Source of the DNA: Spirochaetales bacterium
Lineage (GTDB): Bacteria > Spirochaetota > Spirochaetia > SZUA-6 > DRHE01
Direction of reading: 5' to 3'
NCBI GenBank assembly: GCA_023136785.1
Contig: JAGLQP010000178.1
Location: forward strand, 1-5,101
DNA: 5,101 bases
Made by a program: the position numbers and the translations under genes. The number at the start of each line of letters is the position of its first letter. Positions within the stretch are counted from its first letter, which is position 1. This document shows, one piece after another, positions 1 to 5,101 of the stretch. Below the pieces are notes generated by a model. It did not search any database. It was not told the DNA's origin and saw nothing but the letters and a program-made list of their open reading frames with translations.

Positions 1-727
1 CCGAGATCCTGTCCCAGTCCAGGCTCTGTGCTTTGAAGGAGCTTTCAGTCTTGCGGGCCCGGATCGGGGTCGGAGCCACGCCGCCCAGGGCGATGCGGAT
101 ATCCTCTACACGGTTCTTTTCAACCGCGATCCAGACCGCGACGGAGACTACCGAACAGGAGGTGCCCTTGCGGAGTCCCAGCTTGATATGTCCACCGTTT
201 CCTTCGATTGGAACGGGGAACTGCACCTTGAGGATCACCTCCTCCGGCTCGAGGACGTTCTTCCCCGGTCCGGTGAAGAACTCCTCCAGCGGGATCACCC
301 GCTGCCCCTTGGCACTGGCCAGGACCACCTTGGCTTCCAGGACCAGCAGCGGTGGAATCGTATCTCCAATGGGGGATGAGTCGGCAATGTTCCCGGCCAG
401 GGTGGCCATGTTTCGGACAAGGGGGTTGGCGAATTTCTGCAGGACATCCCGCAAAAAGGGTATCTCTTTCTCGATCACCGGAGACTCCATGATGTCCGCA
501 ATCAGCTCCCCGGCTCCGATCTCGACCACACCGTTTCGAACGTCAATTCCTTTGATCGCCTCGAGAAACTTAACATCCACCAGGGTCCCGCTCGGGATCG
601 TTCCTTCCTTTATGTAGACCAGGACATTCGACCCTCCGTCCAGGATCCTTGCCTTGCCGCCCTCTTTGGCCTTGAAATCGAGAAGCTCCTCTAACGCTGT
701 GGGTCGGAAAAAGCGGAAATCTCCCAC
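1..727 (-). CDS. FAD-binding (medium) subunit of a molybdenum hydroxylase, 3' end off the window
   Basis: This is the first 242 codons of a CoxM/XdhB-type flavoprotein subunit, which carries electrons from the iron-sulfur subunit to an external acceptor through FAD. Translating the minus strand from GTG at 727 gives an N-terminus typical of the family (VGDFRFFRPTALEELL). The first FAD loop is LDGGSNVL at about residues 29-36, a variant of the usual AGGTDLL. The second FAD motif is RNMATLAGN at 105-113, followed by SSPIGDTIPPLL and FFTGPGKNVL. The start of the C-terminal domain shows IALGGVAPTPIRA. The family is usually 280-300 residues, so about 40-60 are missing. An AGGAGG site (734-739) lies 6 nt before the GTG. 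An ATG overlapping it by one base (727-729) reads a different frame and stops after 12 codons, so GTG is the start. The gene is divergent from the plus-strand hydroxylase operon and is only a distant paralog of the FAD subunit there; it probably opens a second operon. Confidence 0.93.
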   Translation of the reverse strand, partial: MGDFRFFRPTALEELLDFKAKEGGKARILDGGSNVLVYIKEGTIPSGTLVDVKFLEAIKGIDVRNGVVEIGAGELIADIMESPVIEKEIPFLRDVLQKFANPLVRNMATLAGNIADSSPIGDTIPPLLVLEAKVVLASAKGQRVIPLEEFFTGPGKNVLEPEEVILKVQFPVPIEGNGGHIKLGLRKGTSCSVVSVAVWIAVEKNRVEDIRIALGGVAPTPIRARKTESSFKAQSLDWDRIS

Positions 728-733
728 ATCTGC

Positions 734-739
734 CCTCCT
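734..739 (-). promoter_or_regulatory. Ribosome binding site deciding the GTG start of the divergent FAD subunit
   Basis: On the minus strand the sequence reads AGGAGGGCAGATGTGGGA. The full AGGAGG consensus is 6 nt from the GTG at 727 and 4 nt from the overlapping ATG at 729. Only the GTG frame gives the conserved FAD-subunit protein. The ATG frame ends at a TAG (691-693) after MWEISAFSDPQR. Confidence 0.75.
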
Positions 740-795
740 GCATCGGATTTTTAGTAATCTACCTGTGGTGTTCGCACCTGAAAAGTGGCGCTTGC

Positions 796-824
796 ATACT
801 ACCCGGGCAGGGGAAATATGTCAA
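796..824 (-). promoter_or_regulatory. Candidate sigma70 promoter for the divergent FAD-subunit gene
   Basis: On the minus strand a perfect -35 box TTGACA (824 to 819) is followed, after exactly 17 bp, by TAGTAT (801 to 796), which matches 4 of 6 bases of TATAAT. Transcription would begin near 789, leaving a leader of about 60 nt before the GTG at 727. The -35 box lies inside a 20-bp inverted repeat (815-834), so a bound repressor would block it. This is by eye only; a better -10 match, TATAAT at 843 to 838 on the same strand, lacks a recognisable -35. Confidence 0.4.
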
Positions 825-834
825 ATCACATATT
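815..834. promoter_or_regulatory. 20-bp inverted repeat, candidate operator
   Basis: The arms are AATATGT (815-821) and ACATATT (828-834), perfectly complementary over 7 bp with a 6-bp centre (CAAATC). The size and symmetry fit a dimeric helix-turn-helix regulator. It overlaps the candidate -35 box of the minus-strand promoter and lies in the AT-rich centre of the divergent intergenic region, so it could control one or both operons. No regulator gene lies in the window. Confidence 0.45.
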
Positions 835-847
835 CTCATTATATGGA

Positions 848-870
848 ATTCAATTCTTGAATATGATATT
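848..870. repeat. Second palindromic cluster in the intergenic region
   Basis: ATTCAA (848-853) and TTGAAT (857-862) form a 6-bp inverted repeat around TTC. It runs into a second symmetric element, AATATGATATT (860-870), centred on G865. The hexamer AATATG at 860-865 repeats the one at 815-820, and its complement CATATT lies at 829-834. These short AT-rich symmetries may be further contacts for the regulator proposed at 815-834 or may only reflect base composition. Confidence 0.25.
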
Positions 871-897
871 GACAGTCTCGAGCTGCAGGGGCAGAAT
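869..897 (+). promoter_or_regulatory. Weak candidate sigma70 promoter for the hydroxylase operon
   Basis: A perfect TTGACA (869-874) is followed after 17 bp by CAGAAT (892-897), which matches 4 of 6 bases of the -10 consensus. Transcription would start near 904, leaving only about 13 nt before the ATG at 917 and cutting into the likely Shine-Dalgarno GAGGA (903-907). A start from the TATGAT at 862-867 would leave a more usual leader of about 43 nt but has no clear -35 box. Which is used cannot be decided from sequence. Confidence 0.22.
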
Positions 898-916
898 GAG
901 GCGAGGATACTAAGCC

Positions 917-3310
917 ATGAGTGACAAAACCTATTATTTTCTCGGTAAGGATTTTCCCCGCAAGGAAGGCCGGGCTCGGGTTACCGGCCGGGAGGTGTAC
1001 CCTTCCGATGTGGTGCTGCCAGGCATGCTGTACGGCAAGATCCTGCGCAGCCCCCGTCCCCACGCGCGGATTAAATCAATCGATTTCTCCGGCGCTCAAA
1101 AGTTGGGGGCAGTCGTTCTCGCACCTAACGACACTCCCCAGGAGTTCTTCAACGTGCGCCAGGTCTCGGTGCCCCGGTCAACCTACAAAGACTGGCGGAT
1201 CCTGAGCGACCATGTGCGCCAGGTCGGCGATCCCTACGCCGCCGTGGCCGCGGAAACCGAGGAACTGGCCGAACAGGCCGCCGAGGCCGTCCAGGTGGAG
1301 TGGGAGCTTCTGCCCGCCTACTTCAGCATAGAAGAGGCCATGGCCGCAGAGGACAACCTGATTCACGACAAGGTCTACCTCCAGGACAAGGAGATCCCGA
1401 TCCAGAACAACATCGCCTGCACCCGCGAAGTGACCGAGGGTGATGTAGACAAAGGCTTTGCCGAGGCGGAGGTAATCGTGGAGAACGAGTTCGTCACTCC
1501 CCGGGTCTACCACTGCCAGGTGGAACCCCGCGGCTGTACCTGCCGTCCGGAACCCGACGGCGGGATCACCGTCTGGCCGTCTACCCAGGCCCTCCACAAC
1601 ACCCGCATCCTGCTCGGGCAGTTGTTCGACATTCCGCTGAACAAGGTTAATGTAATCCGCATTACCGGAGGCGGGCACTTCGGCAGCGGCATCCATACAA
1701 ATCCGGTGATCCTGATTACGGTCGCTCTGGCTCTAAAGGCAGGAAAACCCGTAAAGATCCTCCAGAGCCGGGAGGAGGATCTCTACGACCACTGCCGCTA
1801 TCCGACCCGCTACACCCTGAAGATCGGGGCCAAGAAGGACGGCACCCTCACCGCCGGGCAGATGAAAGCCTGGGTGGATATCGGCAGCCATCATGTTCAG
1901 GCTCTGGCCTTTCTCGGCGTTCTGGCCGGGTGGTGGCACTCCCTCTATCGGCTGCCCAACATGCGCTACCAGGGAGTGGCGGTATACACGAACAAAGCAC
2001 CGACCTGCGCCATGCAGGGCTACGGAGCCCCCCAGGTGACCTTCGGCGTGGAAACGACCATGACTATCCTGGCGGAAAAGCTCAATCTCGACCCGATCGA
2101 ACTGCGGGCCAACAACTACGTAGGTCTGGGAGAGATCTTTTGGGGCCAGGGTCCCACCATCCGTTCCCTGATTCACTCCGACGGAGTCAAGGAGCTGTTG
2201 TACACCGGGGCGGAGAAGATCGGCTGGGACAAGCGTCCCGATCCGAAGGCTCAAAGCGGACGCCTGCGGCGCGGAATCGGAGTTGCCCGGGGCTTTCACA
2301 CCTCCGGCACCGGGGCCCCCGTGCCCGGGGAGGTGAAGGACTTCACCACGGTCCAGGTCAAGGTGAATGAGGACGGATCGATCGACATCCTGACCGCCCT
2401 GATGGATCACGGAGGCGGAACTCTGGACGCGGCGGCCAAGCTGGTGGCCGAGGAATTCGGTGTACCCTTCGACAAGGTGGGTATCTCTCCGGCGGACACC
2501 CGCTCCACGGGCTACGATGTCTGCACCCACGCGACCCGTGGGGTGTACTGCGGAGCCGGCGCCGTCTTGGATGTGGCCCAAGACACGAAGAAGATTCTCC
2601 TCGACTATGCTTCCCGGATTCTCAATGCACCTGCAGATTCCCTGAAGACCCGCCCGGATGAGGCGGAAAACGAGGGCATCATCTACGTAGAGGGGATGCC
2701 GGAAAAAAACATCACCATCCGGGAGGTGGCCCAGACGGCAATGAACAACGACTGGGGGACGGCCATCTCGGCTCGGAGCGTCCGCAAGGTCAACTGCCCG
2801 CCCGCCTACACGACCTTCTTTGTCGAGGTCGAGGTGGATATGGAGACCGGAATGGTGCGCATCCTGCGGGTGGTGGCCGGAAGCGACGCCGGTACGGTGA
2901 TCAATCCGGCCCTGGCCAAAGGACAGCTCGAAGGCGGTTTCTACCGCGGGGCTGGTATGGCGTTGCTGGAAGACACGGACTACGATCCGAAAACGGGGCA
3001 GCTGACCAATCGTGGCCTGCTCACCGACTACAAGATGCTCGGGGCGGTAGACCTTCCCGATCCTGAAAAGTTCGAGATCTTCTTTGCCCACACCTACGAG
3101 CCCACCGGTCCGATGGGAGCCAAGGGAATCGGGGAAGCGGCGCTGAATCCGGTACCTGCGGCCGTTGCCGCAGCCATTCACAACGCCACCGGCATCTGGT
3201 TCACGAAGCTGCCGATTCTTCCCGAAGACATCCTTCGCGCGGTTCGCGAGGAGCGCAAGAGGGACGGTAAAAAAGCGCCCGGGAAGCCCCAAGCTGTTCC
3301 GGAACGATAG
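917..3310 (+). CDS. Molybdopterin-binding (large) subunit of a xanthine dehydrogenase family hydroxylase
   Basis: This 797-residue protein is the catalytic subunit, which hydroxylates a carbon of an aldehyde or heterocycle with water-derived oxygen at a Mo-pterin centre. Its length is usual for a stand-alone large subunit. The N-terminal a/b hammerhead domain (about 18-125) begins RVTGREVYPSDVVLPGMLYG. The first Mo-binding domain (about 140-395) has VWPSTQ, with Q224 matching the Mo-oxo-contacting Gln of bovine enzyme, then GGGHFGSG (251-258) and CAMQGYGAPQ around Q367. The second Mo-binding domain follows, with GAKGIGE near the C-terminus; E740 is the expected catalytic Glu. Oddities are Gln for Arg at 367, a non-standard GGHFGSG loop in place of GGGFGGK, and a Lys/Arg/Pro-rich tail. 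The loop is not the AYRCSFR of CO dehydrogenase. GAGGA at 903-907 is 9 nt before the ATG. The M gene follows after 20 bp. Family assignment is firm; the substrate is unknown. Confidence 0.96.
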   Translation: MSDKTYYFLGKDFPRKEGRARVTGREVYPSDVVLPGMLYGKILRSPRPHARIKSIDFSGAQKLGAVVLAPNDTPQEFFNVRQVSVPRSTYKDWRILSDHVRQVGDPYAAVAAETEELAEQAAEAVQVEWELLPAYFSIEEAMAAEDNLIHDKVYLQDKEIPIQNNIACTREVTEGDVDKGFAEAEVIVENEFVTPRVYHCQVEPRGCTCRPEPDGGITVWPSTQALHNTRILLGQLFDIPLNKVNVIRITGGGHFGSGIHTNPVILITVALALKAGKPVKILQSREEDLYDHCRYPTRYTLKIGAKKDGTLTAGQMKAWVDIGSHHVQALAFLGVLAGWWHSLYRLPNMRYQGVAVYTNKAPTCAMQGYGAPQVTFGVETTMTILAEKLNLDPIELRANNYVGLGEIFWGQGPTIRSLIHSDGVKELLYTGAEKIGWDKRPDPKAQSGRLRRGIGVARGFHTSGTGAPVPGEVKDFTTVQVKVNEDGSIDILTALMDHGGGTLDAAAKLVAEEFGVPFDKVGISPADTRSTGYDVCTHATRGVYCGAGAVLDVAQDTKKILLDYASRILNAPADSLKTRPDEAENEGIIYVEGMPEKNITIREVAQTAMNNDWGTAISARSVRKVNCPPAYTTFFVEVEVDMETGMVRILRVVAGSDAGTVINPALAKGQLEGGFYRGAGMALLEDTDYDPKTGQLTNRGLLTDYKMLGAVDLPDPEKFEIFFAHTYEPTGPMGAKGIGEAALNPVPAAVAAAIHNATGIWFTKLPILPEDILRAVREERKRDGKKAPGKPQAVPER

Positions 3311-3317
3311 CGCTGAA

Positions 3318-3326
3318 AGGGAGGAG
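3318..3326 (+). promoter_or_regulatory. Strong ribosome binding site for the plus-strand FAD subunit
   Basis: AGGGAGGAG lies 4 nt before the ATG at 3331, inside the 20-bp gap after the large subunit's TAG. The near-complete match to the anti-Shine-Dalgarno suggests independent, efficient initiation here, unlike the two overlapping junctions downstream. Confidence 0.7.
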
Positions 3327-3330
3327 AATC

Positions 3331-4227
3331 ATGTCGAGTACCCGTGTCATCAGTGTCGATTTCGAATGCAGGATTCCCCGCAAGTTGGAAGAGGCACTGG
3401 AGGCGCTGAACGAGGAGGGGTCCCAGGTTCTGGCCGGGGGCACCGACCTGCTCAACAACATCAAGATCAATGCGGTTAAGCCAAGCCGGTTGGTGTACGT
3501 CCTGGGAATTCCCGAACTGGAGTTCATCAGCGTCGAGGGAGGGCGCCTAATCGTTGGAGCTGCGGCCCTCCTGAGCGATATCGAGCATAACCGCCAGGTT
3601 GTCTCCCGCTTTCCCGCCCTGGTGGAAGCGATCAATGTGATCGGCGGGACCCAGATCCGCAATATGGCCACTCTGGCGGGCAACCTCTGCAACGCCTCCC
3701 CGGGAGCGGACACGCCGCCGATTCTCTTCGTCCTCGACGCGGAGGTTGAAATCTGCTGGACCAACGGTGGTACCGGAGCTCAACGCAGCCGCCTGCCAGT
3801 CGGCGGTTTTTTCACCGGACCGAAAAAAACCGTGTTGAAACAGGGGCAGATAGTGCACTCCGTGTCGATACCGCTGCCCCCGGAACACTCAGGCGCTGCC
3901 TTTCGCCGCTTGGCCCGGGTCAGCCTGGACATCGCCAAGATCAACTGCGCCGCCTACATCGAACGGGACGGTGACACGGTTCACGAGGCTCGGATCGCCC
4001 TTGGCTCGGTGGCGCCGACGCCGGTCCGGGCGCCCACTATCGAAAAAGCCCTGGACGGCAGAAGGTACGGCGGCGGGTTGTTCCAGGAGGCGGCCGAGCT
4101 GGTGGAGGAAGATATTGCGCCGATCGATGATGTCCGTTCCACCGCTGAATACCGCAGGCAGATTGCCTCCCTGCTGGTCCGGGAAGCTCTGCAGGAAGCC
4201 TGGAGGAGGTCGGGAGGCAAAGGATGA
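3331..4227 (+). CDS. FAD-binding (medium) subunit of the same molybdenum hydroxylase
   Basis: This 298-residue protein has the full length of the CoxM/XdhB family. FAD motif I is AGGTDLL (35-41). Motif II is GGTQIRNMATLAGN (105-118), followed by NASPGADTPP and FFTGPKKTVL (160-169). The C-terminal CO-dehydrogenase-flavoprotein domain (about 185-290) contains RIALGSVAPTPVRAP and ends with the typical DDVRSTAEYRRQIASLLVRE segment. The four cysteines (13, 120, 142, 206) are scattered, so there is no extra [4Fe-4S] loop like that in the beta subunit of 4-hydroxybenzoyl-CoA reductase. It passes electrons from the [2Fe-2S] subunit to an acceptor, either NAD+ or another carrier; the sequence does not tell which. 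Its stop overlaps the start of the small-subunit gene by 4 nt (ATGA, 4224-4227). It is more canonical than the divergent FAD subunit at the left end. Confidence 0.96.
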   Translation: MSSTRVISVDFECRIPRKLEEALEALNEEGSQVLAGGTDLLNNIKINAVKPSRLVYVLGIPELEFISVEGGRLIVGAAALLSDIEHNRQVVSRFPALVEAINVIGGTQIRNMATLAGNLCNASPGADTPPILFVLDAEVEICWTNGGTGAQRSRLPVGGFFTGPKKTVLKQGQIVHSVSIPLPPEHSGAAFRRLARVSLDIAKINCAAYIERDGDTVHEARIALGSVAPTPVRAPTIEKALDGRRYGGGLFQEAAELVEEDIAPIDDVRSTAEYRRQIASLLVREALQEAWRRSGGKG

Positions 4228-4712
4228 AAACAGCGATTACTCTGAATGTAAACGGCAAAGAGTACCCTTTGGAGGTCAAGGCGAACGAAATCCTGCTCAA
4301 TGTGCTGCGGGACAGACTGGGGTTGATGGGCACCAAGTACGGCTGCGGCATCGGAGAGTGCGGCGACTGTACGGTGCTGCTCGACGGGAAAGCGATTCTC
4401 TCCTGCCAAAGCCTGGCCTTCACCGCAGATGGAAAGAAGATTACGACTATCGAGGGCCTCGAACACAATGGATCTCTGCACCCCCTGCAGCAGGCCTTCA
4501 TCGACGAGGGTGCGGTTCAGTGCGGGTACTGCACCCCGGGAATGATCCTGAGCGCCAAGGCCCTTCTCGATACAAAACCCGATCCCTCCGACCAGGAGAT
4601 CAAGCAGGCCATTCGCGGCAATTTCTGTCGCTGCACTGGCTACACGAACATCATTCGTGCTATAAAAACGGCGAGTGAAAAGATCAAGGATCAAGGAAGG
4701 AAGCAAACATGA
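4224..4712 (+). CDS. Two-[2Fe-2S] iron-sulfur (small) subunit of the same molybdenum hydroxylase
   Basis: This 162-residue protein is the CoxS/XdhC-type electron-transfer subunit (not the XdhC maturation factor) and has the usual length. The N-terminal plant-ferredoxin-like domain has C41, C46, C49 and C61 (YGCGIGECGDC, then SC). The C-terminal helical domain has C100 and C103 in QCGYCTPGM and C135 and C137 in FCRCTGY; Q99 is the family's pterin-contacting Gln. All eight cluster ligands are present, so both clusters should form. The start is set by GGGAGG (4212-4217), 6 nt upstream, and by the 4-nt overlap with the FAD-subunit stop. Its own stop overlaps the next gene by another ATGA (4709-4712). 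The L-M-S order is one of several found in this family. There is no signal peptide, so the complex is probably cytoplasmic. Confidence 0.97.
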   Translation: MKTAITLNVNGKEYPLEVKANEILLNVLRDRLGLMGTKYGCGIGECGDCTVLLDGKAILSCQSLAFTADGKKITTIEGLEHNGSLHPLQQAFIDEGAVQCGYCTPGMILSAKALLDTKPDPSDQEIKQAIRGNFCRCTGYTNIIRAIKTASEKIKDQGRKQT

Positions 4713-5101
4713 GTTTTGAAGGACGAGACATCCTGAGCACCGAGGACCTCTCGAAGAGCGATCTTCTGGAGATCATGAAGGTCACCGCCAAAATGGAGGA
4801 CCTGGTCAAGAAGGAACACGTTTCAGACCTGCTCTCCGACAAAGTGGTGGCGATAATTTTCCTCGAGCCCTCCACCCGCACCCGATTGTCTTTCGAGACC
4901 GCGGTTAAACGTCTGGGGGCGCGCTCGATCACCGTGGCGGATGCCAAGAGCTCCTCCGCCTCCAAGGGAGAGAGCCTGGCCGATATGGCCCGCACCGTCG
5001 AGGGGTACGTGGACTGCATCGTCGTGCGCCAGCCCCAGACCGGCGGAGCCAAGATCATCGCCGATGCCGTGGATATTCCGGTGCTCAACGGCGGCGACGG
5101 A
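4709..5101 (+). CDS. pyrB: Aspartate carbamoyltransferase-like protein, N-terminal part (3' end off the window)
   Basis: The first 131 codons encode the carbamoyl-phosphate domain of an aspartate/ornithine carbamoyltransferase. The N-terminus (FEGRDILSTEDLSKSDLLEI) resembles ATCase catalytic chains. FLEPSTRTRLSFETA holds the carbamoyl-phosphate-binding STRTR at 55-59. KGESLAD follows, with K86 matching E. coli Lys84. VRQPQTGGA follows, with R107 matching E. coli Arg105; the usual RHP is RQP. The window ends just before the expected HPxQ motif, and the aspartate-binding loop is outside. AAGGAAGG (4693-4700) lies 8 nt before the ATG, and the start overlaps the small-subunit stop by 4 nt, implying translational coupling. 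ATCase joins carbamoyl phosphate to aspartate in pyrimidine synthesis. The operon context also allows a catabolic or specialised transcarbamylase, because the amino-acid substrate is set by the missing half. The symbol is tentative. Confidence 0.85.
   Translation, partial: MSFEGRDILSTEDLSKSDLLEIMKVTAKMEDLVKKEHVSDLLSDKVVAIIFLEPSTRTRLSFETAVKRLGARSITVADAKSSSASKGESLADMARTVEGYVDCIVVRQPQTGGAKIIADAVDIPVLNGGDG

Noticed and set aside
33..617. Plus-strand open frame of 194 codons at the left end
   Set aside because: It is antisense to the conserved FAD-subunit gene starting at GTG 727, and its Ser/Arg/Thr-rich translation has no family motifs.
767..778. GGTG-TTCG-CACC hairpin in the leader of the divergent gene
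   Set aside because: The stem is only 4 bp with no following U-run, so there is no support for a terminator or riboswitch.
785..797. Sigma54 promoter (TGGCGCTTGCAT)
   Set aside because: The GG and GC elements are about 7 bp apart instead of the required 10, so it does not fit the -24/-12 pattern.
2012..2040. Carbon monoxide dehydrogenase (CoxL) identity for the large subunit
   Set aside because: The active-site loop is AMQGYGAPQ, with no AYRCSFR (form I) or AYRGAGR (form II) signature.
1733..3292. Long open frame on the minus strand (about 519 codons) inside the large-subunit gene
   Set aside because: It is antisense to a clearly conserved Mo-binding subunit, has no recognisable domain and reflects GC-rich codon bias on the opposite strand.
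3311..3330. Terminator or promoter between the large-subunit and FAD-subunit genes
   Set aside because: The 20-bp gap contains only a ribosome binding site, with no hairpin or T-tract.
3971..4706. Overlapping open frames of about 235-241 codons on both strands
   Set aside because: They cross the FAD- and iron-sulfur-subunit genes, which have complete motif sets, and their own translations show none.
4709..5101. Identity of the carbamoyltransferase with YgeW
   Set aside because: The visible half has the EPSTRTRLSFE loop of ATCase, and its N-terminus lacks the extended YgeW leader, so PyrB-like is the better call.

Overview
The window is a compact, GC-rich bacterial region with strong AGGAGG-type ribosome binding sites and tightly packed genes. 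It carries genes of the molybdenum hydroxylase family (xanthine dehydrogenase / CO dehydrogenase / aldehyde oxidase superfamily). The sequence does not fix the taxon. Genes of this kind, with strong Shine-Dalgarno sites and a linked carbamoyltransferase, are compatible with a heterotroph, perhaps an anaerobe, that degrades N-heterocycles, but this is inference.

Layout. Positions 1-727 (minus strand) hold the first 242 codons of an FAD-binding medium subunit that runs off the left edge and starts at GTG. Positions 728-916 are a 189-bp divergent intergenic region containing an AT-rich core, a 20-bp inverted repeat and sigma70-like boxes. From 917 rightward lies a plus-strand operon: the molybdopterin-binding large subunit (917-3310), a second and clearly different FAD-binding medium subunit (3331-4227), the two-[2Fe-2S] small subunit (4224-4712), and the start of an aspartate-carbamoyltransferase-like gene (4709-5101, cut by the right edge). 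The last two junctions are 4-nt ATGA overlaps, so translation of the last three genes is probably coupled.

How they work together. The plus-strand L, M and S subunits form one complete hydroxylase. Substrate is oxidised at the Mo-pterin site in L, electrons pass through two [2Fe-2S] clusters in S to FAD in M, and then to an external acceptor. Residues that bind purine in bovine xanthine oxidoreductase are not conserved by eye in L, and the usual Arg of the (A)FRGFG loop is Gln, so the substrate should not be assumed to be xanthine. The coupled carbamoyltransferase suggests either a link to nucleotide or N-heterocycle nitrogen metabolism or simply a pyrimidine biosynthesis gene downstream. The divergent FAD subunit probably opens a second hydroxylase operon, giving two hydroxylases that may share control from the intergenic palindromes. 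No mobile elements, CRISPR arrays, tRNA or rRNA genes were seen.
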